64,000 nt of DNA from Cinnamomum chago (lineage: Eukaryota > Streptophyta > Magnoliopsida > Laurales > Lauraceae): positions 30,511,001-30,575,000 of the forward strand of contig CP142461.1 in assembly GCA_038049695.1 (NCBI GenBank). The letters run 5' to 3'. The position numbers and the translations under genes are program-made. Position 1 is the first letter of the stretch. Each line of letters opens with the position of its first letter. Of the stretch, positions 43,396 to 55,100 are shown piece by piece. A model generated the notes under the pieces. It worked only from the letters and a program-made list of their open reading frames with translations. It searched no databases and was not told where the DNA came from.

Positions 43396-46349
43396 ATGGA
43401 CGAACGTATTAACTTATGGGGCAAAGATTTACGCTTATCAAGTTATTCGACTGAGGTAAATTTTTGTTTAATATAATATTAATTAATTGTTGACTAAATA
43501 CGCACTAATTATGCTAGTTAATATGAAACAGGATGATCAATGCGAAGTGATTGCAGTAGCATCAGAAAATATTCAAGTTCAAACTGATTATACGGAGCAG
43601 TTTACAACTAATATGGTATAATTAGGTTTTTTATTTCTTAGTCATTTAAATCTGAATAAATACTAATTACTTTTTTCATTCTTAGGTATTTAAATGTCGC
43701 GAAGAATTAATTCAATGGGCACGAGCAGTTGGGCGTGCAGTTGGATTTGTTCTGACGATTGCAAGTTCGAATCAAGGAGAATTTGGGCAGAAGCCTTACT
43801 TGCTTATGCAATGTGAGCGAAGTGGACATTACCGGTCGATGAAGATTTCGTCGAAGAAGACCAGTACTAGAAAATGCAATTGTCCATTTCGTTTGAAAGG
43901 CATTAAATTGGATGGCGGGAATGATTGGGTATCAATGGTCGTTTGCGGGATCCATAATCACCCTGCTGCGTATTACATGGAAGGTCATTCGTACGCTGGC
44001 AAATTATCAGAGGATGAAACAGGCATTATGATTGATTTGTCCAAAAATTTAGTGAAGCCACGTGACATACTATCCACATTGAAGGCGAGAGATCCACTCA
44101 ATATGTCAACCATTAAAACCATTTACAATGCTCGTCAAAAACATCGAGTGGCAGAAACTGCAGGGAGGTCTCAAATGCAACAATTAATGTTTAATCTCAG
44201 TAAGCATGATTACATTTCGTGGCATAGAAGTCATGGTGAGTCAAATGAGCTTCAAGATTTATTTTTTGCTCATCCTTGTTCACTTGATTTGTTACGTGCT
44301 TTTCCTCACATACTTCTTATGGACACAACATACAAGACTAACAGGTTCAACATGCCACTTTTTGAAATAGTCGGTGTTACATCAACAGAGTTGACTTTTT
44401 CTGTTGCATTTGTATTCATCCAGTTCGAGAAAGAGGACAATTTTGCATGGGCATTGAGCTGTTTGCGTTCTACTATGGACGGGTGTTCATTACCACGAGT
44501 GGTGTTGACTGACAGAGATTTAGCATTAATGAATGCTGTGGATCGCGTTTTCCCCGAGTCAACCGCTTTGCTGTGCAAATGGCATATTGGGAGGAATGTA
44601 TTAACAAATTGTAAGAAGCTATTCGAAGAGAAGCATGCATGGGAGAGTTTCTACTCAAAGTGGTGTTATCTAGTGGACTCTGATACCACCGAAGAGTATT
44701 CCAAGAGGTTGCTGACTATTGAGCAATCATTTCGCAGATATCCTAAAGCACTCAATTACATCAAAACGATATGGCTGAATAAATATAAGGAGAAATTTGT
44801 GCAGGCCTGGACCAACAGATCAATGCATTGCGGTAACAGGACGACGAATCGAGCTGAAAGTCAACATGCAAGGTTGAAAAGGCATTTATGTAATTCAATG
44901 GGCAATTTTGAGTCCGTGTGGTCACATGTTCATAATCTATTGGAGGCGCAATTCACATCCATTAAAGCATCGTTGGAACGAAGTGTCAATCTTGTGCGCC
45001 ATGATTTCAGGCACTCGTTGTACAACGAACTGAGAGGTTTTGCTTCTTGTGCTGCAATGTATCACATTTTAGAAGAAGCAAAACGTTCTCATATTGCTAG
45101 GGATGATCTTGAAACTTGTGGTTGTCAAATCCGATTAAGTCACGGTTTGCCATGTGCACATGAAATCTATACATATATCTCGGAGGGTCGTCCAATTCCA
45201 CTATCTTCTATTGATTTGTTCTGGAGGAAGCTGGACTTCATGCCTACCACTAGAGTAGAGAATGATGATTTAAGCTGCAATGTTGAGTTAGAATTGTTCG
45301 CCGACCAATTCAAAAAAAAGCCCCGGTCAGGTAAACTTCGGTGGTTGCAAAAATTACGTGAAATTATTAATCCTTCAACCACTTTACTTGCAGAGCCAGA
45401 GGTGAAGAAGCATACTCGTGGACGACCTACTTCAAAGAAAAAAGATATTACATCGACTCGAAGAGATCCATCAGGATTTGAATATGCTGAGGGAAATCAT
45501 TCATTTTTTGTACCGGGCAGGCATAGTTTTGCATCATCTTATGTTCCCCCAGCACCACAACCTCGAAGATTTTCTACTGATATGCAGCTGGAGTTTGATC
45601 AACATAAGAGCAGTGACCAGCATAGTTACGTGGACCAGTTGCATACGGATTTGCATCCAGAGTTTGGCTCATGTAGTTACGTTAACCAATTTTCTACTGA
45701 TTTCTATTCAGAGTATGGCTCACATAGTTACGTCCACCAGTTTCCACATCATTTGCATCCGTATATTACATCTGTGACCGATGTCATTGCTGATGGGAAT
45801 TGCGGGTTTCGTAGCGTCGCTATGGCTTTACGTATGGATGAAGGTCAAAATGCATGGGCTATTGTAAGGTATGGTATGCTAACTGAGTTGAACAACAATG
45901 TTGATGAGTATGCATCCTTGTATGGAAGTTACGAAAGGCTTTCGCACATAAGAGAAGCACTGACATTTTTTGAGACAGATAGGCCTGCACCATTGCTTCA
46001 TTGGATGAGTATGCCGGACATGGGTCACTTGATTGCATCATGGTATAATGTGGTTTTCATTTTGATTAGTGAATCACAGAGCATGACGTTTCTTCCTCTA
46101 CGGTCTGCACCACCACCACCACATGAACAACATCTAATTTGCATTGGACATGTCAATCAGAACCACTTTGTGGAGGTATCCTTGGTTCCCAATCCTCCAA
46201 TGCCCCCTATCATGATCCAATGGGGTGCATACAAACACCAATGTGCAGCACAATGGGCTTTAATTTATGAACAAAACTTTGAAGACTACAAGTGGATATG
46301 GAATCCATCTACTGTAACTCAATCTACTGTACATTTGGATTTTGATTAG
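43396..46349 (+). CDS. MULE transposase with C-terminal OTU protease domain
   Basis: Three-exon model: 43396-43455, 43532-43615 and 43686-46349, with GT-AG introns in phase, giving 935 residues. The large ORF alone begins at a TTG, so upstream exons are needed. Exon 3 opens with FKCREELIQWARAVGRAVGF, a FAR1/WRKY-GCM1-like zinc finger (CERSGHYR, CNCPF, HNHP). The MULE catalytic core keeps its acidic residues: Asp261 in LLMDTTYKTN, Asp324 in LTDRDLALMNA and Glu439 in TNRAESQHARL. A SWIM finger follows (Cys526, Cys528, Cys538, His540 in CGCQIRLSHGLPCAHEIY). The C-terminus is an OTU cysteine-protease domain, IADGNCGFRSVAMAL (Asp751, Cys754) and NHFVEV (His875). Between them is a tandem tyrosine/histidine repeat (HSYVDQ, CSYVNQ, HSYVHQ). 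No frameshift or stop is seen. It is either an autonomous Mutator-like transposase or a domesticated relative. I found no convincing flanking TIRs. Confidence 0.88.
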
Positions 46350-46492
46350 TATTGTTTGAAGACTATTTTGTTGTTGATTCTAATTAATATTGTTTGAATC
46401 CAATCTAGACCATTCATTCTATGTTTTTCTGTTCTCTATTTTTTTTTTTTTTTTTACTTAGTAATTTTGACTGTGTTACTATAGGGTGAGGG

Positions 46493-46523
46493 GGGTCTGC
46501 TGTAGTTTAACTATAGCAGACCC
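46493..46523. repeat. 31-bp palindrome
   Basis: GGGTCTGCTGTAGTT and AACTATAGCAGACCC are complementary over 15 bases with one mismatch around a one-base centre, 144 bp after the MULE-OTU stop. It may be part of a small element, since GCACATAACTATGA recurs at about 46541 and 46602. Confidence 0.7.
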
Positions 46524-49222
46524 TACTGTAGTGGGTTTAACGGCACATAACTATGACGGACGCTTGGGCCATTTCTCTACCACACCGTCCACAACCGCAC
46601 ATAACTATGATGGTTTGTCCTGTAACATAATACACACGTTATCTTTAATTCAAATCTATTCCAGATCTAACGAGACCCATACTGTACACAATACGGATCG
46701 TCAAGGTCATGCTAAAAAAATAACCCCAGAAGCTATCCCTATCAATCCCACTGGTGGGCCACCAATAAAGAATCTAAGCCGTTAAAAATCACTTTACCAC
46801 TGTTTACTAACACTGGTATGAATTTCTTCGGGATCAAAATTTTAACAACCATTAGATTAATCGCATGATTTCATCCTCCTTTTCTTTTAATTATAGACGC
46901 ATGTTTTATATATAATCAATCGTACAGTTGAAATAATTTTGATTCCAAGAAAGCTTAGTCCATTGTTGAAACATGAGAATCAAGTCACATTGAACGGTAT
47001 CAATTTTATAAGTGGGCCATGATCATGGGATTTGTAGGGATGGAAAAGATGGATTTAAAATGAATCAACAATGTGATCTCGCGTGTTATCACCTTTAGTC
47101 CATTGTACGGACGATTACCACCACTTCAGCGATGTGACTCCTATCAGTCATCTGCAAGAAGCAAATTGCATCTGCCGATTGACTCCTATCAGTCATTTGC
47201 AAGAAGCAAAATTGCATCTGCAGATAGAATTTCCCCAATAAAATAACCAGTATAGGATCGCTAGTAGAAATTTATATGGTTGGGCTTTGTGCCTGTGTCT
47301 AGGTTTGAGGTAGTAGAAACTCTGATGATGGATTACAAATGGATGAATCTGGAATCGAGATCCCCTGCTGCATTTAATCTAGGATTCCCCTATAACAGAT
47401 GTCTAGACCTCTGTAATTTGGATCGTGTAATTTGGACCGTTCAAGATGATTGTGGTCCCGTCTAGTGACATGATGTAATTTGGACCGTTCAAATTTCACT
47501 TCAATAAGAGTGGGTCTCACTCTCTGATAAGCCTAAGGCTTATCAGCGTACGCGCTCAATCAGCGAGTAAGACTCACTCCTATTGAAGTGAAATTTAAGG
47601 ACGTGTTACTCAAGGGAATGACAATCACCTCCAATGCTCTGGGTTATGATTATGTGGGCCCCACAGTAGAGCCCTAGGCATTTATTACCAGGAGATCCTT
47701 TAATAGATGGATATCTAGGATTTCTACAAAATCACATTACCTTTCTTTGTATTTATTTCCCTTAAAAGATCTCTCACCATCACATTCATACCCTTTTAAA
47801 AGTGAGGCAAATGGAAGGTGTAGTGCCATCAGAAAGAGACTTGAATAGTGGGGAAAAAGATATAAAGAAAGAAAATGGAAAATCCATTTAAATCGTAGAA
47901 AAGTTTGATGCCAACTTCCCATTCAGAAATGAATATCTCGACACACCCACAAACTCAATGCGCGGTGCAAAAGGTTCTACTTTGACCTAACAAGTACCAA
48001 AGACGATTTAGACTTATTTGATTTATGGTTATATTTAATGGCTTTCAATTATTGCCAATAGGAGGGTTACACTTGTCTGACTAGTGTGACCTTTGCTCTA
48101 TCCACATTTTTGGCCTTCTATTTGAAGTAGCTAATCATAAGTATTAAGAATTAGATGTGATTAATCCAATGATGATTTAACAAAAGAAAAAAAAAGAAGC
48201 TCCATTCCAAATTGAAGTGTTTTATTTTTATTTACTTTGAAGTAAATAAATATTCAATCTAATGATTAAAAAGCATTATCGAGAGAGAGTAATTAAGTTT
48301 AATTTAATGATTCATAATTATTTTTTAACTTTTTCATAGTTTACATGATACTACTGTATGGATGTTATTAATGGTTTTTTTTATTTGTTTGTAGGGTTGA
48401 ATAAAATAAAATGAAATTAGGTACTAACTACCAAATCAAGAATAAAAGAAAGTGGACGGAGTTGGGAGTAAAAGCACATTTTTTTGTCATCTTTGTGTTT
48501 TTTAAGGGTACTTTTTATTAATCATTTTGTGCCTTTAAAAACATCTTTTTTGCATCTTGTGCGCTTCAAAGTATTCTTTTTTTTTTTTTGTCATTTTATG
48601 CTTTTACAACAAACTCCCTCTACTTTCTTTTTTCTTTATTTGACGTTTGATTTTATTTCATTTTATTCTACACTTACGTTGCTAAAGAAACACAACCCTA
48701 TTACGGAATAGAACAATCGGTTGCAACCAAAGGCGTTTTCAATATAGAAAGAGAATGGGATGGTGCTCACCTTAAGTCACCAAATAATACAAGACATTTA
48801 TCTCAACAATCACCTCCATTGAGTCACTCATAAAATGCCTTGATTTCCTACAACTTTAAAATTATTTCCCACTTTAATCAATAATCCAACATTCCATTTA
48901 ATATAACAGAAAGTAACAATATTCATAAACTGCACTAAGATCAAAACCCACAAAGATGCAGGAGGAAAACATAAAAATAAACAAGATAATATAAAAATCG
49001 ATTATACACAAAAACGTACAACTTGCATTATACCAGAACTTTACAAAATGTGCATTAAAATCACCCAAAGTACAAAAAAAGGGGGCACCTAAATTTTTGG
49101 TTGATGTGACGGACTATTATTGGTCCACTCTCGATGAAAATATAACAACTGCGATAGGTGATCATTGGATTTCTTGTTTTTTTTTCCAAAAAATAGGGCT
49201 TGAGATTTTGCTAACATGAACA
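46524..49222. other. Intergenic, one small hairpin element
   Basis: Apart from the hairpin at 47491-47596 and short direct repeats (TGACTCCTATCAGTCAT twice near 47128 and 47178; TAATTTGGACCGTTCAA twice near 47428 and 47474), no gene or element was recognised. Confidence 0.6.
47491..47596. mobile_element. 106-bp hairpin element
   Basis: AAATTTCACTTCAATAAGAG on the left pairs with the reverse complement of the right end (AAATTTCACTTCAATAGGAG). Arms are about 32 bp. The centre contains a second perfect hairpin, GATAAGCCTAAGGCTTATC. No target duplication could be assigned. Confidence 0.6.
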
Positions 49223-49866
49223 TTATGTGCTTCTAAAAGGTAAGGCAGCAGAACTGTTCGTTGTACACTTGATTAACTTGCTTAATTTCCATGCCTTACT
49301 CCTGCGGTGATATACCCATACACTACGGCAGGATTTTATGAAAATGAAATCCCAGTTAAGAGTAATTAGGAATTCAGTGTGTATTTTTTCTTCAAGGAGC
49401 CTCACACCCATTGCTCTTTTGGAGGATCCTTCAGGCCCATTTATTGTATGGTACTTAGTCAAAGGATATTACTTTGTTTGTTGCTATAGTTTAGGATCTG
49501 ACATAATTAATTGTAATTAGGGCAATTGAGCCCTTACATATATAAAAGACAGTCGACCCTCAAAGGGCACTGAGCCAAATACTGTTTACATCTCTCACAA
49601 GTCATCCACTCCCTCCATTCTCCACAATACGTAGTCTTGGTGACTAATAAAGATCCCTCTACCTCAAACAAACAAACCCGATACTCAAAAATACATTCAA
49701 TCTCACTCGGCAGAGTGATCTTCTTCCAAGCCCCCTCATTGTACAAATCAAACACTAGTATTTCTGTAGTTGGTGCTAGCCAATAAAGTGAGCGACCAAC
49801 CAAGACTACCCGATTGTCATGGGAAAAAACAATGTAGATTGCTCTTAAAATAACAAATAGAAACAA
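49223..49866 (-). pseudogene. F-box gene, C-terminal half (broken)
   Basis: Minus-strand frames DNRVVLVGRSLYWLAPTTEI and LVFDLYNEGAWKKITLPSEI, then RVCLFEVEGSLLV, match the F-box-associated beta-propeller region of plant F-box proteins like At5g49610. After a stop near 49534 the homology resumes in another frame (VWVYHRRSKAWKLS; ALPFRST) and ends near 49223. At least two disruptions are present and no start codon opens the fragment. It is the distal half of the gene whose F-box lies at 62236-62822. The central part of the propeller appears missing. Confidence 0.75.
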
Positions 49867-50046
49867 ATAATAATGAGTGATAGACGTTTCAAAACATTAG
49901 AGAATCATATAAAGAGAACACTACGAGACATTTATTGTCATCAATTCAGAGAGTTCTGGTTAACAGAACTTTGAGTACTTATGGAGTACTTCACTAGTAT
50001 ATCTACAAGGGAATTGATCCATGTGTAGTAGTTTCTATTTTTTGCT
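49867..50046 (-). repeat. Probable distal part of copia-2 3' LTR
   Basis: When the solo LTR at 50047-51723 is removed, this stretch becomes contiguous with 51725-51907. On the minus strand it includes TTTATATGATTCTC, a possible LTR TATA. Its exact outer end is not defined. Confidence 0.45.
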
Positions 50047-51723
50047 TGTTAGATTGTATGGTCTCAATCCATGTAATAAATGATTAGTTTCTATTTATCA
50101 ATAAAATCATGCTTTCCTTTCATGAGATGAATGGTGTTTTATTACTTAATGCACATGACCAATTTATATGACATAATGGTTCATGAAATGAACCAGGTCC
50201 CATTAGTATATTAGATGTGATATATGTATATGGATGAGATCCACATAAGGGAGACGTGTCACAAATCTTATGCTTAAAAATATCTCCACAACCTGTGATG
50301 AGACTGTGCATCGCATTTGATAAGATTGCAGCACTTTGATCATTATAAGATAGTGTGATTTGTCTCGATTATCAAAATGGAAGATTCTGGATCACGGTGC
50401 TGGTACATTGGATGTCTTGAAGGACCATGAGAAGCACCTTATGAAATACTGTCTCGATTTAAGGAATGCTCTCATAATTCCCTAGCAATAGACCATCAAT
50501 CCTGAGACATTGATGAACTCAAGTTTCTATCTATTCATTTGCTTTGAGTCACCAATGAGTGAAGCCAACTGTAGGTCAACACCTCGGTGTCTTAGGTACG
50601 TGGTAGGAGGACTGTAGGAACATCCAATGATCAAGATGGAATCTATCTATATTATCCCCTTGTGCCAATTAATGTATTTATCATTAATAAGTGCGCACCC
50701 ATCTCAATTAAGAATTAATTGGATGGTAATGATGATCACTGTGATTAATTGGGGCTCAAGGATAATAAGATGTGGATCTAAGATTGGATGGGACAGATTT
50801 ATTCCAATTGATCCATGGATAATGATAGAGGGGCCTACTTGTGGTAATTGAGAAGTTTAGGGTCTTCATTGAAATTTATTCTTAAGACTGGAGTGCAATT
50901 GCATTTATATAGTGGTGTTATTTGCAATTAACTTTGGGCCCGGATTGCACATGAGATGTGGGGTCGCGGTGTCCCAGTTGGAGCCAGCTTTCTTTGGAAT
51001 CCCTAGTGGTCCCCACTCCCCACGCTAGCCCAAGATTGGATCGTTACTATTTCTACTTGAACTCCAAAATGAAAGATCAATTAGAAAGTTACTATTTCTA
51101 TTTGAAGTGTGACTTCTAATAGTGGTAATAGTAAGTTACTAATTTGTGTGGAAGTGTGACTTCTAATGCAATTAGTAAAAGGATCTTAAGAGGAGACTTA
51201 AAAGCTATAAATAGAGGAGTCTATGGGGCTAGACGTCCCATGCATATCATCACCTAGGGGTTCACGTCCAAAACCTCTTTGTGCAAGTTGTTGCAAAATT
51301 CTTCTTCTCCTCTTTCCCTTCTAAATCCTAGGAGTTTCTAATAGAGTTTTCTCTTGGAGATCTCACCCATCTTCTTGAGAAAAGAGATCTGATAAGAGGG
51401 TCATAGTGTGGAATATCAATAGGTTTTGGAGATTCTTGTTTGATACGTGAAAGAGTTTCATCATCAAAGAAAGACACAACTTCTCTATTAGAGCGCAACC
51501 GGACTCCAAAGGTATAATCTACTTCCTTGCATGTTGTAGATTTTTATGGATGCTTGTTGGCTGTTGTACTATCTTCTTGATAGGTTTATTTACTTATCAT
51601 GATGGCTGAGATCAAGGACATGAATCCTGGACTAGATTTTATAGTCTTCTGGATAGTTGATCCCTGAGTCAAGTGGGTCAAAATTTTTTAAAACATATCC
51701 ACGAGGCCCATCTATTTCCAACA
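50047..51723 (+). mobile_element. Solo LTR, 1.68 kb
   Basis: It starts TGTTAGATTG and ends TTTCCAACA, with a TATA box TATAAATAG at 51206-51214 in the plus orientation. The flanks are TTGCT and ATGCT (four of five match), a probable target duplication. There is no coding sequence, primer site or second LTR. It is inserted in the copia-2 3' LTR. Confidence 0.7.
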
Positions 51724-51724
51724 A

Positions 51725-51907
51725 TGCTCAACAGTAGCTAATAGGCGGCAGAGAGCAGCAGCTGATTGGTTGCAGAGAACCTCCTTATTTCAAGTGAGCA
51801 GTTTCTATTTGAATGGGTCTTTGTTTGACTGAGCTTCTGTAGTTGTTTCCTAAGGTTGGTTGTTGCACATTGGCCCATGACCTGACCTGGACCCATTACT
51901 TTTAACA
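51725..51907 (-). repeat. copia-2 3' LTR, proximal part
   Basis: The minus strand starts TGTTAAAAGTAATGGG directly after the purine tract GCTTGAGGGGGAG (51908-51920), the usual pol-PPT-LTR arrangement. Confidence 0.75.
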
Positions 51908-52019
51908 CTCCCCCTCAAGCTAAAAGGTGGAGGAGGTCCAACTTTTAGCTTGTCCCTGAGATGATTTAACACATCTTTTGGAAGTGCTTTTCCAAAGATG
52001 TCTGCTAGTTGATCGGTTG

Positions 52020-55000
52020 TGTAAGACCCCGACCCGAGTGAACCCGATTAGTGCTAATTAAGTTGCGTGTTAGTGCTAAGCTTGATTAGTGTTTTTGGCT
52101 AAGTTGGGTTTGGAGTAGCTTTTGATATAGTTTTGGGGATTTTGATTTGCTTTGTGTTAGCAGGGCCCTTTGCGGGTTCCTTTTCATGACATTGCATATG
52201 TTTGAGGATTTATCGGAGGTTTTTACATTCATGATTTTAATCCCGTTTTACTCGTTTTGATGATCCCTACAACTTTCATGTTGATCCCGATTCCGTTTGA
52301 GGTCCCGAAACCCGATTTCATAGCCTTGAGGGCAAAACAGTCATTGCACACAAAATCTGTACCCAAAACTTGATATTCCCAAAACCCGCGAAACAGATAC
52401 TTTTTGGAAACTAGATATTTCGACGAACATTTCTTCTTTCTTCGTCGAATTCATCCGAGGACCCGAGAGAGATAATTTCAGCCAAACTAGTTCCTTAAGT
52501 TGTGGGACCCAACCTCTCAATTGTTAACAAAGGAGACCCTTCCCCTTCCTTTTCTATTTTCATTTTCCAGCACAAGAGGAGAGTCTAGGGTTTCCTTGCT
52601 TTCTCTTCTTCTTCTTCTTCTTGCTTCTCCTTCTCCAATCCTCACCAATCTTGCACCAAACTCGAAATGGAGCTCACCAACCTCTTCCTCATCTAGCAAG
52701 CTTCACTTTGATACCTTTTGTAGAAGAATCCATCAACTTTGAGACTCCCTTTGAGATAGCTCTCTTCATTTGAAGGTCATCCAAGTAAGTAATCCTCCCC
52801 ATCTCCTAGATTAGTGTTCCTCTAGCCCTTGAGAAGCTACATTTGCATTATTGTAAGTTCTTTCATTCTCATTCTTTGTGTAACCCATTTTAGGGTTTGT
52901 TTTGGGGATTTTGTTATAGCTTGGACCTTTGGCTTGGAAGAGTATAGGAGTTTGATTTCTTGAATTGAAGACACAAGGCAAGTGGATGTTTTGACTTTTA
53001 TAAGCTTTCAATGATTTTGGAAATTTCCACTCATGCCTATTTATTACATTAGTTTGAAATAAATGCCATGATAGAGCTTTTGTAGTGCATTTATGTCTTT
53101 TAAAGTGTATTGGTGAATGTCATTTAATTTCTTCTTGCTTATATCAAAGGTACCCTATTGTGAAATGGTTTCCTTCTTTCTTTAATTTCATTGGATTTGA
53201 TGTTGATAGATGAGGTGATGGAATGAACCCATATTGGAGTTTTGGAGAAGTGTAGATAGAGGCATTGGAGGAGCTCTTAGCTCAATATTATTACAGGGAC
53301 TAAGTTGAAGTGGAGAGAATGGTTTTAAGGAGGAGAAGGTCTCAAATTGAACACAGTGGGTGTTTCCCGCACCTGGCGGTCAGCCTGCGGTCACCCAGCG
53401 GCTAGCCGCCTGGTGACTGGCGGCTAACAGCCAGCTAGCCGAAAAGTCACAGTTGCTTTTCCAGAGAGCACACTTCTCCACCTGAGAACTAGGTCAGCTC
53501 CACGGTTAGCCAGCGGCTAACCGCCATCTAACCGCACTTGGCGGTCAGCTTTCCAGTAAGCTGCATTTCTGCACCCAGCCGCGGTCAGCTGCGCTGTCAG
53601 CCAGCGGCTAGCCGCCCGTCCCAGCGGCGGCTAACCGCCAGCTGACCGCCAGGTAACCGAAATTCCCCAGGTTTCGAAAAGCTCCTCGCTCGAACGAACT
53701 CTCCGGTTCGTTCGAGCGCTGAGCTTTGTCGATCAAAGGAGATACACTAGGCATTGTATGAGGCCATTCGAGAAAGAAACCATATCACGAGGATGTCATT
53801 CGAAGTTTTGAAAAGCGTAAAAGTGCATCAGGAGCCCGGAATGTCTTCAAACTCAAGGAGTACCAAATCATTTCAATAATAGACATACGGGACCCCTATT
53901 CACTTAAATAGATCTTGAAATCAATATTTTCTTGGAATTGTAATAGTTCATTTTATTTCTTCATTTCCAAGATTTACTTTACATGATCTGTTTTCCCGAA
54001 AGCTTGATGGTTACACTAGTAACATTGACTTGTCCCGAAGAGTATTGCCCGATATGAAATGAAAGTTATACATTGAATATTCTTGCCCGTTCATTGATTT
54101 ACTCGTACTTGATTTACTTGCATATGTATCGATGTGTTATTTAACCTATGTGTCTGCTTCACTAAGCTTGGATACCTTGTCGGTTTGATCCACCGACTTG
54201 AAAATCCCTCTCCTGTCCCGCCAGCTGCAGTTTGGATCCCGATACCCGGTCATTACCGTGGTCTCGTCCCGTATATTTATATTGTATATATGATTTGCGT
54301 TGAATCTCCTCACCTCGTGTGACTGAGATCAACGTCCTGTGATACTGTTGTCACTTTAGTGACAGAGGACTTAGCTTTATGTGATTGCCATCTTGTGAGT
54401 TCCCGATCCCTTGGTTACCTCATATGTTTTATCTTGTTACATGTTTTCTAGCAAATGATTTATCTATTTTGAGAGAGTTCTTGCTTAAACAGATTTCCTT
54501 TCTTTTCGAGATATTTCATCTATTATATGTTGCTGTATCTTCTCACTCTCTTGCCAGATCGTCGTGTCTGATCCTTTGCTTTGGTACTCAGGTCCCGTTG
54601 CAGGTTTCCTTGAGGAGGAGCCGGAGGAGGCGGTAGGTGAGCCGCAACCTCTAGTTGAGTGGCGTGCTGACGATGTCATGTAGACATCGGGTTGCTACAA
54701 GAGGCGTAACATTTTGGGGAGAACTTATTAACCATTCTTTTGGGTTATTATTTTGTAATATTGGCCTTTGTTGGCCTCTAATTTTAGGGAATGTAACTAA
54801 ATGATATTTTGTCTAACTTTAACAACTTTTGGGAAACATGTTATAGATCACTGCTCATTCTGATACAGTTTTGATATTTGATGTTAATGCTTGCATGACT
54901 AGAGATAGTCTACTATTTGATTTGCTACACGCTTCCGCACTCAAAAGAAATATTCATGCAAGGTTGTGATATCCTCACCGCGGACACCTGTAGGAAATTA

Positions 55001-55100
55001 AATAAGTTGTATATTGTGGATGTAGATAATCCTCATTAATCATCATTTTTCACTAATGGTCCCGATCCCGGATTGGGATTCCCGGTCCGGGGTCGCGACA
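52020..55100 (+). mobile_element. Solo LTR (chromovirus-like), 3.08 kb, TSD GGTTG
   Basis: It starts TGTAAGACCCCGACCCGAGT and ends CGGTCCGGGGTCGCGACA, with a perfect 5-bp duplication GGTTG at 52015-52019 and 55101-55105. It interrupts the copia-2 pol frame, whose codons rejoin when it is removed. The GACCCCGACCC/GGGGTCGCGACA termini are typical of Tekay/Del-type gypsy LTRs. It holds a palindrome-rich block at 53355-53725 and no proteins. Confidence 0.88.
53355..53725. repeat. Palindrome-rich block inside solo LTR
   Basis: Reiterated AGCGGCTAGCCGCC, AGCGGCTAACCGCC and GGCGGTCAGC motifs are followed by a perfect 12-bp hairpin GCTCGAACGAAC with TCTCCG loop and GTTCGTTCGAGC (53690-53719). Confidence 0.85.

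Noticed and set aside
49867-50046. Exact outer end and TSD of the copia-2 3' LTR
   Set aside because: No second LTR is available for comparison and several TG positions are possible, so no end was called.
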